DNA of 64,000 nucleotides, taken from Kingdonia uniflora (taxonomy: Eukaryota > Streptophyta > Magnoliopsida > Ranunculales > Circaeasteraceae). Below, piece by piece: positions 38,001 to 47,389 of the stretch. Positions within the stretch are counted from its first letter, which is position 1. Each line of letters opens with the position of its first letter. The translations under genes were made by a program, and so were the position numbers. The notes beneath the pieces are model-generated. The model did not search any database. It had not been told where the DNA came from and was given only the letters and a program-made list of their open reading frames with translations. Location: assembly GCA_014058105.1 (NCBI GenBank), contig JACGCM010002535.1, positions 3,534,001 through 3,598,000 of the forward strand. The letters are read 5' to 3'.

Positions 38001-41000
38001 CGTCTATTGCTAGACTAAAGCGCAACGCATCAGACCTCGCATCACCCCCTGTTGCGGACATGCGCAATTGCGACGCAATATGTCGCATCACATGTTGCGT
38101 CGCAACACTCGTTGCGATCTGTTGCGACTAGTTTCTCTTCTCTCTCTCTTTTGTCTCGAGATACGAATTACATTTGTTTCGAGATACGAATTACACTCAA
38201 ATACAATTAAATGTTAAGATACGATCTGTTGTTTCCATCTCTCCCTCTGGTGGAAAACCAGAAGAAGAAAGAAAGAACAGGCTAGTGTCTCTATCTCTCT
38301 CTAGATTTTTTTTTTTTTTTTTTGAAATTCACACTTGATATGGAGATTTTGGTGAGAATTGAGAGATTGAGGGTTGAAATCTATAGATATGGAGATTGTA
38401 TTTGAGTTTAATTTGAGCATTAGGGTTAAAAATTTCTGAAATTCTGAAATTCTGTTATTTAGTTATGAAATTTGTAATGAGTTAAGGGTTTAATGGGGTT
38501 TATTGTATTAGTTTAGTAGTGGGGTTTAAGGGTTTAATGGGGTTTAAGGGTTTAAGCATATATTTATGGCTTTTTACTAACTGATTACAGTTGGACACTC
38601 TTGAGTCTTGAATGTCTTCTTCGGCTTCCACTTCAACTGTAAATGAGAAAAAGAAAGATGAAGGTTGGGAATATGGGGAAGCAAGGGACCCCGCGAATAT
38701 GGGTTGCAAGCTTTGCAATAAGAAGTGCACGACGGAAATATCTCGATTGAAAGAACATCTTATAGGCGGATATCCGAGCGTTAGATATGTTATGATATTG
38801 CATGTATCTTATAGGCGGATTGAAAGAACATCTTATAGTAGGTGTAGATATGTTATGTTATGTATTTTATGATATTGCATATCCATATATACATTATTTC
38901 ACTTAACATATCGCAGCAGATCGCAACATGTCGCATCGGGATCGCAATACGCATATTGCTTATTGCTAGGTATGGTCGCAATCGCATCGCAACACGCATT
39001 ACTATCTTGATTGTAATAATGTTTCATAGGAGAAAACTGAAAGTGCATTGGTATTCGGATCTTCTTTCGAGCAAAAGAATATTGAGTTACAAGTTGTTTT
39101 ATCCTTGAGATCAATTATCAGTTTGCAAATAAGAATAGAGTCGCGAAACGTCTTATAGAGAACGATAATGTCAATGACTCAGATATTCCCAATTCTTAGT
39201 TGCAATCTACCATAACCACTTAATTTAGTTTGTATTACCAATTTGAAAGCAAAAGAGAGTAATTGGAGATATCGAATTGAGAATAATTGAGTCGTTGGCA
39301 TTGTCGTTCTTTTTAAGACAATTTAGGGCTATATCTATATATGCAAATAGATGATTATTGTGTCGTCCCTAGGATAAAACATCTTCTAACTCGATTTTCT
39401 TTTATACTAAAGAAGACCATATTACCGATATGCACTTTGGTTTCTTGCTCGAAAACGCCATTATAATCAGAGAAGAAAAAACTAAAGAGAGGAGAAAAAA
39501 AATCTTTGTTGGTGTGTCAATAGGAGGATAAAATTGTCGTTTATAGGCAAAAATATAGCTACCACAAATGGAATGATTAGTGGAGATAATGACTCCAATA
39601 GTAACTTTTTAACTATAAATATTTTGGTTTTAAACACAATCAACAGTTTTAAAATGTTCTAATTTTGAATTCAAATGGCCAAGCCAAATATTAAAACAAA
39701 TTGACAAAAAAGTAGGATCATTAAGTAGCAAGTAGCTCAGCACACCGAACTTCCCGTGCATGTGAGCGCATGCAATAAGGATTTTTCACCAAAATCGGAT
39801 TTTCAAAGCTTACCTAAAGGTAATGGTCATTGATCCATTGTGCATATGTGTGTGGGCGCGACGGTTATCTTAGTTGTGTATCCATATTAATTGAAAATAT
39901 ATGATGGGAACCATCATCTTTATTGCCAAACAATGTAGGACTAAGGGAAATGGCCTCACACTTTCCACACTTTTTAACATTCCTCCACTTGTATCAATAT
40001 AATAACATTTAATATCAATACTCGTTGTGATCAAATATAACCATCCTACACTGAAATCTTCTCTCAAGGCTTGCATATGAGTCATCAAACATTTCCTTAC
40101 TACCTCAATCTATGACAATTTGAACATGTTCTCCCCTTTCTAGTGAATTCAAATTTTACCAAAGCCTCCTTGTTCATTTATTTTATCTCCTATGATATCA
40201 TTAGTAAGTTGCCTCATATGCAACTTTTGTTGCACTAACCATTCATCCATCTGAACATGCTTATCTTGCTAAACTCATATGGGATTTTTAGTTCATAAGC
40301 TGGGTCTCGTCCATGACATTTTCGATCCTAGAATCATCATAACTCATTTGATGACCATAAACATATGAGCCATGCTGAAAGAAAAATGAAAAAAAACAAA
40401 TGTGAGCCAAAATATTACTTCCCCTTTGAGTTATGAAATACATCGTTTCTTTTAGCTCAATAAACAGAAATCAAAAACGGCCACTTGCTCTGTTTTTACT
40501 ACAGGCTCCTAGAAGATGGCATTTTTCAATCAAAGGTGGCATGCCTAGCATTTTAGTTAGCTTCCATTGTGATGAAATATCACCAAGTAATTAAACGCTC
40601 ATGATCACCAATCTACATACTCGTGATCACCCATCTACATACGGATGATAACAGAATCTGTAGGATAGAACAAGTGCCTTCCACGAAGACGATAATGAAT
40701 AGTTTCAGCGGCCTTACATGCTACGACGCAAGTCAGGACCGCGGCTATGGCAAGTGCTGGAAGAAGTTATTCGAAAAAGCAGATGATTTGACTAGTCCTT
40801 AGGGGATAAAACAGGTCTCCTTTTCAAATATTATCACCAACCTTCCGTCGTGAATTACTTAACATGAAACAGTTCATAAGGAATGTTTTCATGCATTTAG
40901 ACACAATTAAATTATAGCTTTTCTTACGAACCTTTACAAGCTTAAATTTCCATAATTTACTTACTTTAGAGACTTCGATAGGCTAATTCAGTGAACCCAA

Positions 41001-44000
41001 ATACTTTGCAGTGGGTTCTTTCAGTAAACTCAAAGTAATTAAATAAATTCCTGAGCATATAATGCAATTATCCAAATGATTTAATCAGGAATGGGAAGGG
41101 ACAATCAAAAGAATCAAAACAAATTGTTGAACTTTATTACAATACCTCATATAGAAAACAAAATCTGTATAAGATGACCCTAACTTCCTCTCGTCATGTA
41201 AGCAAGACCAGTAATACAGACCTCAATATCAGAATATATAGCGATTGATCTACATGCCTCTAAACAGATCAGTGACCATTACATTGTGCATATATTCACT
41301 AATGTGTTTCCATTCTTTTACCATCTCAAGAAAAAACAGTAGTCAACACTATTTTCTTAATACCTGGAAAAAACTTGGAGTACACCTGTATTACTTGATT
41401 AACTAAGACAATGCATGTGGCTCTCTTTATAGAGAATGCATAAACTTCTAATCCAAAGATCCCATGATACCTGAGAGTTACTTGGTTGATAAAATACCCT
41501 ATTTGGATCTAATACTTTGTAATGTTTGGATCAACCATCTAGGATCAGTTCATAAATATCATACACTCTTAACACCTACCAAATTGACTTCGATCAACTA
41601 GGCAAGAAATTCCTTTAGTTAATAAAATAAATAAACCTTTTTGCAATCTTATATTCCTCAAGCCTGCCTTGTAATATACTTGGGAACACAGCATGAATGG
41701 TTGACATCCTGGGACAAAAACCATTGTCGAAATTCGGTTGAATTAGTTCTTTATCTCGATCACTACTGTCTCCCATTTTTCAACCAACGACTCAAAACCT
41801 TTATCTCGACTATAATAATTGCAATTTGTATAGGTAGCCTTTATCCTCCTTTCATTTGTCGTTCCACTTAACTCGTTCGTTTTTCTTTTTCTACTCGAAT
41901 AACATAGTTAATCAATCATTAATACTTAGTTTCATTTATTCACCATATAACTTTATCTAAACCTCATACGTACCGATAACCGTCCATATCATTATATTAG
42001 CCAAAACGTTCACAGCTTTTACCTATTAAAATGTTCTTATTCTGTGCATTTCTCTGCTCCTGTGAAATTTTAAGAGACATTCTCAAAAAAAAAAAAAGGA
42101 GCAAAGGCCACCCTTTCTTGTAGTTATTAAACCTCATAAAAGATCTTTCGAGATTAATTTCTGAAGACATACACATTACGCCTTTTCCATAAGCAAACGC
42201 TTCACCTTTTTCTACACCCAATCCAAAGACAAGAATCACAGTACTCACTCTTAAAGCATCTAATCTTATTCCTGGATAAAATTTCTCTTTCTTGTCTTCT
42301 CAAGTTAGAAACACGTCAAAAATCCCAAACAGACTAAGATAACCTCGGACAGGCCTCCTATGGATTTCTCGATCACCTCAGTTATCAACTCTGAGATGCT
42401 AACCATGTATGATGTTCTGTTAACTCTGTTGCTTATAGCATATCAACCAAATACCCCTCCTTCCTTATGGAGAACCTTAACTCTAAGTGGTCAAGCAAAG
42501 CATATTTTGTAGTATAGCTTTATTTGAACATGTCCAGCTTGATGATGAAAGACTCAGTCCTCACCAAAATTGAACATTGCCAACGTTTATATTCCTTATG
42601 GTCTTGGTCAATTATTACACACTCAATGGTGAGTTCAGCAAGGATTCAATTCATTCTATAAAAAAAATTCACTATAAATTATCAAAAATTATATTCCTTA
42701 TGGCCTTGGTCAATTATTACACACTCAATGGTGAGTTCAGGCAAGGATTCAATTCATTCTATAAAAAAAATGCACTATAATTGATCAAAATTATCAAGCT
42801 CATATATTTTGAAGGAAATACATTTCATAGTGGTTGCAAGTTGCAACCTAACAAACGTGTTGCTTTTACTTAATGTGTGTTTTCTAATATGATCCTAGAA
42901 TTCAAACTTAGTAATGATGAAACATTAGGAAGAAAACACAACAAATGAAAATCAAAAACACTTAGCTCACCCCAAGGGTGCAATCAACCCCAAAAATAGC
43001 ATACCATGTGTAGCACATTTGGACCCATTAATCACATATGTGTTGCCTCTCTTTGGCAGGCTTAAAAAAATATCACTTGGTGATCTTTAACTGTTAAATC
43101 CATCTACTTAAAATATGGACAAGCCATCTACCCACTATCCTTCTTAGGGCTGTACATTGAAACCCAAAACCCGGCAAACCAAACCAGACCAATCCGAACC
43201 GACCGGTTTGGTCCGGTTTTGAGGGGGAACCGGATCGGTTTCGGTTTTATATTTAAAGACCCGGTTGTTCTCGGATTGGGTTCGGATTGGATATTAGAGA
43301 ACCGTCGAAACCCGAACCGAGCCGAATTTATAGATTTATCATCTCTCTCTTGTTTCCTATCCTTAGAAGTTAGATCTGTTTCTTCAACTCCTCTCTGCCT
43401 ATCTCTCTATATCATCCAATCTTAAATGTTAAACCCAAGAAAGTCAAGAACCCCAAAAGCGGATTGGATGTTTGTCTATCTCACTGCTTTTGGCGGAGAT
43501 GCAAATATAGTTTGTGGATTTCGGCTTTGATCCAACGGCTTGAGATTAAAACAAGATATGGAAGACGTAATCGCAACCGTAGAGTGAGGCAAGGCGAAGA
43601 GAGAAGAACGAAGTTGTAGAGGAGATGAGCAAAAAACATTACTAAATTATGAATTTTGTCGGTTTTCGTAGTTGCAGAGAAGAGAAGAATGATGTTTGAG
43701 TTGATTTGGGGTTTTGACGATTGAAATTGGTTAAGAAGATTGAAACGCGAGTGCAAACCCGGCCCAACCCGACAGTTCTGGTTCGGTTTCGGCTCAGATT
43801 GTAGGACCGAACGGTTAGGGTTCAGGTTCTCAAAGTGCAAACCCGAAATCTCCGGGACGGATCAGAACCCGGGCCAATCCGACCCGTGTACAACCCTAAT
43901 CCTTCTCAATAAAACTCTAACAAACCCATATCTATGTTAAGATCTTAAACTTCGAATTCAATGACACCTTAAGGTTTCGGTGTAACGGTTCAGAAACATT

Positions 44001-45402
44001 TGGTATCAGAGCCTCCACTAGGGTTTGAAAACTCACGGCTGTGTTTGGTTACTCCAGGTTACGTCGTGCAGCCGGGGCCTAAAGAGGTGCCTCATCTCCA
44101 CATAACGAGGCTCGCGTACAACGAGATGTGTTTGCGAAGACCCTGGGGATTGTAGTATGGGCTACGAGTGTTGAGATAAATAGTCCCACATAGGACACAG
44201 AGCTTTGCACCTCAAAATATAAGATCTTGGGGCTACTCCTCTCATAGCCAATTAGTTTTGAGATGGAACCTCCGGGCGGCCCTTTCTTCCACGTGTCGAG
44301 CCCAGTGGCCCACGTGCAACTTCGCGTCACCCAAATATTCGTCCACGTGTTGCGCTCAAAAATTACACCACACGTGAGGGGGCGTGTTGAGATAAATAGT
44401 CCCACATTGAACACATAGAGCCTTGCATCACAAAATATAAGATCCTGGGGCTACTCCTTTCATATCCAATTGGTTTTAAAATGGAACCTCCAGTTCTAAT
44501 AACGAGGGTGAAGACTCAACTTGAGACCGGTTGTTCGATGTGTGGTGGGATGTTAAGATCCTAAAATTCGAGTTTGCGTACGCCTTAAGGTTTTGGTGTA
44601 ACGGTTCACATCACATCCAAAAAACATGTTTCTATGTGAAAGACCCCATTATATATATACAAAATGTATCATGATGCATACGTGTCCTTTAAGTTTAGAC
44701 GTTCCAGGGTACCCTTAAGAACATGATATATGCAATGCAAGCAAGCAGAATTCAAAGCATTTGATAAAAACAACAAGAGAAGAGTAGTAGTAGTAATAGT
44801 AGTACCAATTCCTTGACAAGGGATGCATTTGCAAATTGTCTCCTTCCCTCTTTTCCCATAATAACTAACGAACCCCGATCCTTGGCAACTCCTACACTTC
44901 CCCGTCCACTCATAAACAACTTCCTTACAATCCTACAACTCAAAAAAACACACAAAACCAATCAACAACATTTACCCAAACCTTAAAACAATGCAAAAAC
45001 AACGATAATCACCTCAATTATGGGATCGCAACGAAGCCGCCTATCAATCTCATCTGGCAAAACAGGCGACGAATTGGGGTAACTCATGGGAAGAGGAAGA
45101 GCATCTGCGTCATCGCCGAGATAGCTCTCCCTGTCTCGCGACCATCGGTGGTTCTCTTTGGCACTCACCCTAGTGTTGAAACCACTTTGGGGTTCTTGTT
45201 TGAGGCGAGGTGAGTTGGAAGCATCAATGGCGATGGGGAATTGGAGGAAACGAGGAGGGGAGGGACCAATGGGGACGTCTGCTGATGCTGCAGCTTGGCA
45301 ACGAAGAATGGTGGTGGAGAATGAGAGATTGGGAGATTGGGGAAATGATAATTTGAAGGGAGAGAAGAATTGGAGGAGGTAATTAGGGTTTGTAAGAGAC
45401 AT
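29019..45402 (-). CDS. DnaJ-type cysteine-rich zinc-finger protein, probably plastid-targeted, with a 15.7-kb intron
   Basis: Three minus-strand exons join in phase to 196 aa: 45402-45013, 44932-44806 and 29092-29019. Exon 2 ends in phase 1 with ..CIPCQGIG and exon 3 opens with [19 protein letters not shown] and stops after GKPP; this junction is the usual continuation in plant homologues. Residues 1-40 are rich in Ser, Pro and Phe with few acidic residues, as in chloroplast transit peptides. The zinc module is CRSCQGSG (143-150) and [10 protein letters not shown] (164-173), two CxxC(x)GxG-like repeats of the DnaJ cysteine-rich type, without a J domain. Proteins like this help assemble or guard thylakoid complexes, but no specific role is established here. 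Intron 2 (44805-29093) contains LINEs, a foldback, hAT and TRIM elements. Exon 3 codes for only 24 aa, so loss of this splice would leave the zinc module nearly complete. Confidence 0.85.
29880..31100 (+). pseudogene. LINE-A ORF1 (DUF4283 / zinc-knuckle type), broken
   Basis: Fragments: [11 protein letters not shown] (about 29909), [20 protein letters not shown] (30080-30140), [20 protein letters not shown] (about 30330), [19 protein letters not shown], then [18 protein letters not shown] (about 30630-30685), a zinc-knuckle-like end, and a [12 protein letters not shown] tail (about 30890). This order is that of plant LINE ORF1 proteins, which bind the element RNA. Several stops and a frameshift. 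It includes an in-frame 29-residue tandem duplication. Confidence 0.75.
30371..30544 (+). repeat. In-frame tandem duplication, 87-bp unit, two copies, in LINE-A ORF1
   Basis: GCTCTAAGCTATGTTGCA begins at 30371 and 30458. Each unit encodes 29 residues from ALSYVA to SFAK or PFAK. Only a few differences separate the copies. Confidence 0.9.
31224..31234. repeat. Target-site duplication of LINE-B, left copy
   Basis: AAGAGGGGTGG, identical to 34522-34532. It marks insertion of LINE-B into LINE-A. Confidence 0.8.
31235..34521 (+). mobile_element. LINE-B: 5'-truncated L1-like element nested in LINE-A
   Basis: Starts in the C-terminal part of the endonuclease and runs through reverse transcriptase to an A-rich 3' end (CTTATCAAAATAAAA at 34509-34523). 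An 11-bp duplication AAGAGGGGTGG flanks it. 5' truncation, an A-rich tail and a duplicated target are the marks of target-primed reverse transcription. Confidence 0.8.
31250..34300 (+). pseudogene. LINE-B ORF2: endonuclease end, reverse transcriptase and C-terminal region, broken
   Basis: Visible parts in order: [20 protein letters not shown] (about 31273-31332), [13 protein letters not shown] (31392), [20 protein letters not shown] (about 31757), [13 protein letters not shown] (32068; reverse-transcriptase motif), [12 protein letters not shown] (32440), [28 protein letters not shown] (32754-32795; the xxDD catalytic site is kept as FADD), [14 protein letters not shown] (32852), [14 protein letters not shown] (about 32955), then [18 protein letters not shown] (33837-33890). 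Many stops, frameshifts, a poly-G run at 33069-33082 and short local duplications (31676-31792; about 33870-33912) show it is dead. Confidence 0.85.
34522..34532. repeat. Target-site duplication of LINE-B, right copy
   Basis: AAGAGGGGTGG directly after the A-rich end of LINE-B. LINE-A sequence resumes next with GAGAATAAAGAAG. Confidence 0.8.
34533..35640 (+). pseudogene. LINE-A ORF2 start: endonuclease domain, truncated
   Basis: [14 protein letters not shown] (about 34575), [20 protein letters not shown] and SGDFNALTY (34800-34889), [20 protein letters not shown] (about 35088-35145), ending near a [19 protein letters not shown] stretch (35440-35475) and [15 protein letters not shown]. The N-terminal half of an L1-type ORF2 with stops; no polymerase domain follows. 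Confidence 0.7.
35690..36890. repeat. Diverged dispersed repeat, copy 1
   Basis: Shares long stretches with 41358-42915, for example CAGCTTGATGATGAA (36377 and 42535), CACACTCAATAGTGA / CACACTCAATGGTGA, GACATACACTTTACCTCTTTTC / GACATACACATTACGCCTTTTC and CCTAGAATTCAAACTTAGT-like ends. Same orientation, about 5.8 kb apart. Non-coding; element type not known. Confidence 0.65.
36891..37150. repeat. Tandem duplication, 130-bp unit, two copies
   Basis: TCCATTCCTATGCAATCAAA begins at 36891 and 37021. The units are about 90% identical and non-coding as far as I can see. Confidence 0.9.
37956..39009. mobile_element. Non-autonomous hAT-like element, 1054 bp, inserted in the foldback
   Basis: Termini CAAGGTAGTCTGATGCGT and, on the minus strand, CAAGATAGTAATGCGTG are imperfect inverted repeats. 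The flanks ATTATAAT (37948-37955) and ATTGTAAT (39010-39017) are an 8-bp target duplication with one change. The pairing of foldback arms resumes exactly outside these borders, which supports them. Subterminal arrays of TTGCGACGCAA/GCGATCGCA-type motifs lie at 37970-38125 and 38915-39000. Confidence 0.8.
38612..38780 (+). pseudogene. BED-type zinc-finger fragment of a hAT transposase
   Basis: [15 protein letters not shown] leads into [20 protein letters not shown] and then [18 protein letters not shown]. WxYG, CxxC and RLKxHL spacing is that of the BED finger at the start of plant hAT transposases; the last His-x-Cys part has decayed. No DDE or dimerisation domain follows. It lies inside the 37956-39009 element, which therefore is an internally deleted hAT. 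Confidence 0.75.
39901..41357. other. Intronic stretch, no gene seen
   Basis: AT-rich. Contains a short local duplication around 40595-40640 (CGTGATCACC/CATGATCACC with ATCTACATAC). No protein or element recognised. Confidence 0.3.
41358..42915. repeat. Diverged dispersed repeat, copy 2
   Basis: Second copy of the repeat at 35690-36890. A sub-segment that lies at the end of copy 1 (TTCTTAATACTTGTAGAAAA) is found at the start of copy 2 (41357, TTCTTAATACCTGGAAAAAA), as expected for a circularly shifted or head-to-tail unit. Confidence 0.6.
42588..42791. repeat. Tandem duplication, 102-bp unit, two copies
   Basis: TATATTCCTTATGG begins at 42588 and 42690. Present only in copy 2 of the dispersed repeat, so it arose after that repeat spread. 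Confidence 0.9.
43145..43898. mobile_element. Non-autonomous hAT-like element, 754 bp, with perfect 8-bp target duplication
   Basis: Ends TAGGGCTGTACA and, on the minus strand, TAGGGTTGTACA. The 8 bases ATCCTTCT occur directly outside both ends (43137-43144 and 43899-43906). Next to both ends are CCGGTTTGGTCCGG / CCGAACC-rich subterminal repeats. The frames inside (43219-43425, 43840-43481) follow these repeats and are not genes. Confidence 0.85.
43935..44608. mobile_element. TRIM (terminal-repeat retrotransposon in miniature), 58-bp LTRs
   Basis: Two 58-bp direct repeats, TGTTAAGATC...ACGGTTCA, lie at 43935-43992 and 44551-44608 with about 10 differences. Eight bases after the left repeat is TGGTATCAGAGCC (44001), the primer site complementary to initiator methionine tRNA. 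A purine-rich GTGTGGTGGGA precedes the right repeat. Internal DNA is non-coding. It has an inner direct repeat beginning GTTGAGATAAATAGTCCCAC (44170 and 44393), the second preceded by GTGAGGGGGCGT. No clear 5-bp target duplication. Confidence 0.8.
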
Positions 45403-45596
45403 TTATGAGGATTTAGAGGGAGATAAGATCATCCTCTCACTCTCAAATTACAGAGACGCCATGAAAGCTGATTTCGGTATCTACAAAACCTCCTCCAGCA
45501 ATGCCTGCAGGTGGAGCTTCAAGCACAAATGCTCCAATGGTGCTTGGTTGAAGATTTGGGACCTCCTACCAAAACAACATTCAAAACAAACTCCTA
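45403..45596 (+). other. Upstream region of the zinc-finger gene with a short unexplained frame
   Basis: Should hold the promoter of the minus-strand gene starting at 45402. An open plus-strand frame from ATG 45461 (MKADFGIYKTSSSNACRWSF) runs into the Harbinger-like left end at 45597. It could be the first exon of a divergent gene cut by the element, or chance. Confidence 0.3.
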
Positions 45597-45857
45597 GGGC
45601 TGTTAGGATACTTTAATTTTTGGGTCAGCCAAGTATAAACTTAGCTGGCCTATCCTGGATATATATAAACCTGAACTAGTTCAGTTTAATATGTTGTTTG
45701 GTCATTTTTACCACTTATCCTGGTTTTGACTTGTATGTTGTTTGGAAAACCAGTTCTTATAATTAATTTTAATTTTTTCTAATAAAATACTCAAATTAAA
45801 TTTATTAAAAACATCAATACATGTAAGTGATTGTAATATTACTTATTGCATTAATAT

Positions 45858-47162
45858 TCAAATTGTTTCTACGAAAACCAAATATCTGTTATTCACCTTC
45901 TTCACTTTCTTCGCTTTCTTCACTTTTCTCGTCATTCCACATTGCATTAGAAATTGATTTTCTTCATCTTCACTATCATCTTCTTCTATTTCACTGAATA
46001 GTTGATCATTTTTGTTCTCCCTTCTTATGTGGTTATGTATGATACAGCATGCAATAACAATCTTCACCTGTGTTTTAAATGGGTAAGGATGAGCAATTCT
46101 CAATATAGCAAAGCGGGATTTCAATATGCCAAAAATGCGTTCTATGACATTTATGGCCGATGAGTGTCGGTGATTGTATAACTCCTTTGCATTTCTTGGA
46201 TTATCACCGCCCGCGAATTCGCTTAAGTGATATCTAACACCACGAAATGGCGCAAAAAAGCCTTGTATGTTTGCAAAACCTACATCGATGAAATAGAATT
46301 TCCCTATATATATAAAAATAAATTTAGTATATATTCGAATTTAATTTGATCCTACTAGTAAGCTTAATAACTTATACCTTCAGGGATTTGAAGTTTATCT
46401 TCTCTTGTCAAAGCTGACTGTAGTACACGTGAGTCTAAAGCTGAACCTTCCCAGCCTGCCAAAACATACTGAAATTGCAAATCGAATGAACATGCGGCTA
46501 AAACATTTTGCGTAATACTCCCTTTTAGATTGCAAAAAGCTCCCTGATCATCAGCGTTTATAAGCGCTGGGATGTGCGTGCCATCTATTGCCCCCACACA
46601 ATCCTTATGAAAATTTCATAAAATGTTAGAGTACGAAATTCAAAAAGAAACTCAAATCTTTATTAAAATTCTAACCTTAAAATATAGAAAAAAATCTTGA
46701 ATCAATTAAGATCTCCTTTAGAGTATCAGGCTTTGCAGGCAGCAAAAAATTTAGTGCAAGAGAAACAACAGCATCCAAAGCAGTGTTGAAGTGGCGACTA
46801 ACATTTTCTCCAGAATGTTGATATCGTTCTTGAACTATTCTATTTCGTTCGTCATGACCAATAGTATATAAGAACATTCCTACTTGCTCATCAACACTAA
46901 CTCCCCTCGTATCACGCAATGAGCCTTCCGTTGTTAAAATATCACACAGCTTTTTAAAAACAAGTTTATCCATACGAAGGTTTTCATACATCCGAACAAG
47001 ATTACCATCTACTAATTCAGCAATGCATTCTTTACCAGTTAATTTTGAGTTGCGACATGGTTCCTTTGATATATGATTCTCGTAGTAATGTAAAGCGGCA
47101 ACTGCAGCAGTTGCAGCCAGTGCAATCATATCTTCTTCATCAGAATCATAGTCGCCCATCAT
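45858..47162 (-). pseudogene. PIF/Harbinger transposase (DDE_Tnp_4 type), nearly intact, one frameshift
   Basis: Cuts and pastes the element; acts in the nucleus with the ORF1 partner. Three minus-strand exons: 47162 to about 46673, about 46612-46379 (donor after LQIPEG), and about 46306-45858. Exon 1 holds the N-terminal helical part (VFKKLCDILTTEGSLRDTRG, VDEQVGMFLYTIGHDERNRI). The catalytic triad is visible: D in VGAIDGTHIPA, D in GSALDSRVL, E in VIERIFGILKSRF. The C-terminus has VKIVIACCIIHNHIRRE and a basic Lys/Val tail. At the end of exon 1 a run of seven T (minus strand; 46687-46693) is one base too long for the usual RFFPYFK/DC junction, giving a stop just before the donor. A sequencing error or a young inactivating mutation is possible. 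Confidence 0.85.
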
Positions 47163-47389
47163 ACTTTACTTCCTGCACTTTGTATAAATTAATATTTAAA
47201 AATGCAAATAACCATAAAATTAGAAAATATTACCAATTTATTATGCAATACTACATTAAAGTTTAAATGAACTTACAAATCAATTACGAAAGATCTTATT
47301 TAAATAATAACTAAGTAAACAAAAAATAATCTTAGAGGTTGCAATTCTAATTGTCTTTTTTAGGATTTAATTTCTACATCAACCACATC

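Larger units (their letters stand above)
37520..39900. repeat. Long foldback (inverted repeat), arms about 0.6 kb, left arm split by a hAT element
   Basis: The right arm (about 39250-39900), read on the minus strand, matches the left arm (about 37520-39210 without the hAT insert) nearly end to end. Paired landmarks: AGCTATATTTTTGCCTATAA (37879 / complement of 39539-39558), AAGCTTTGGATTTTCGATTT with AAGCTTTGAAAATCCGATTT, GTTTTATCC(T) next to the inner part (39095 / complement near 39373), and GAACGATAATGTCAATGACTC with GAACGACAATGCCAACGACTC. The arms run almost to the centre near 39230, leaving a loop of only some tens of bases. Arm identity looks like 70-80%. Confidence 0.75.

Noticed and set aside
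44079..44414. Minus-strand 111-aa frame
   Set aside because: Lies in the internal DNA of the TRIM and follows its inner direct repeat; no family.
43935..44608. TRIM as remnant of a long LTR element
   Set aside because: Primer site, purine tract and paired 58-bp LTRs are all within 674 bp, so no larger element is needed.
44752..44961. Minus-strand 69-aa frame as a separate small protein
   Set aside because: It overlaps exon 2 of the zinc-finger gene in the wrong frame; the correct phase gives the [14 protein letters not shown] module.
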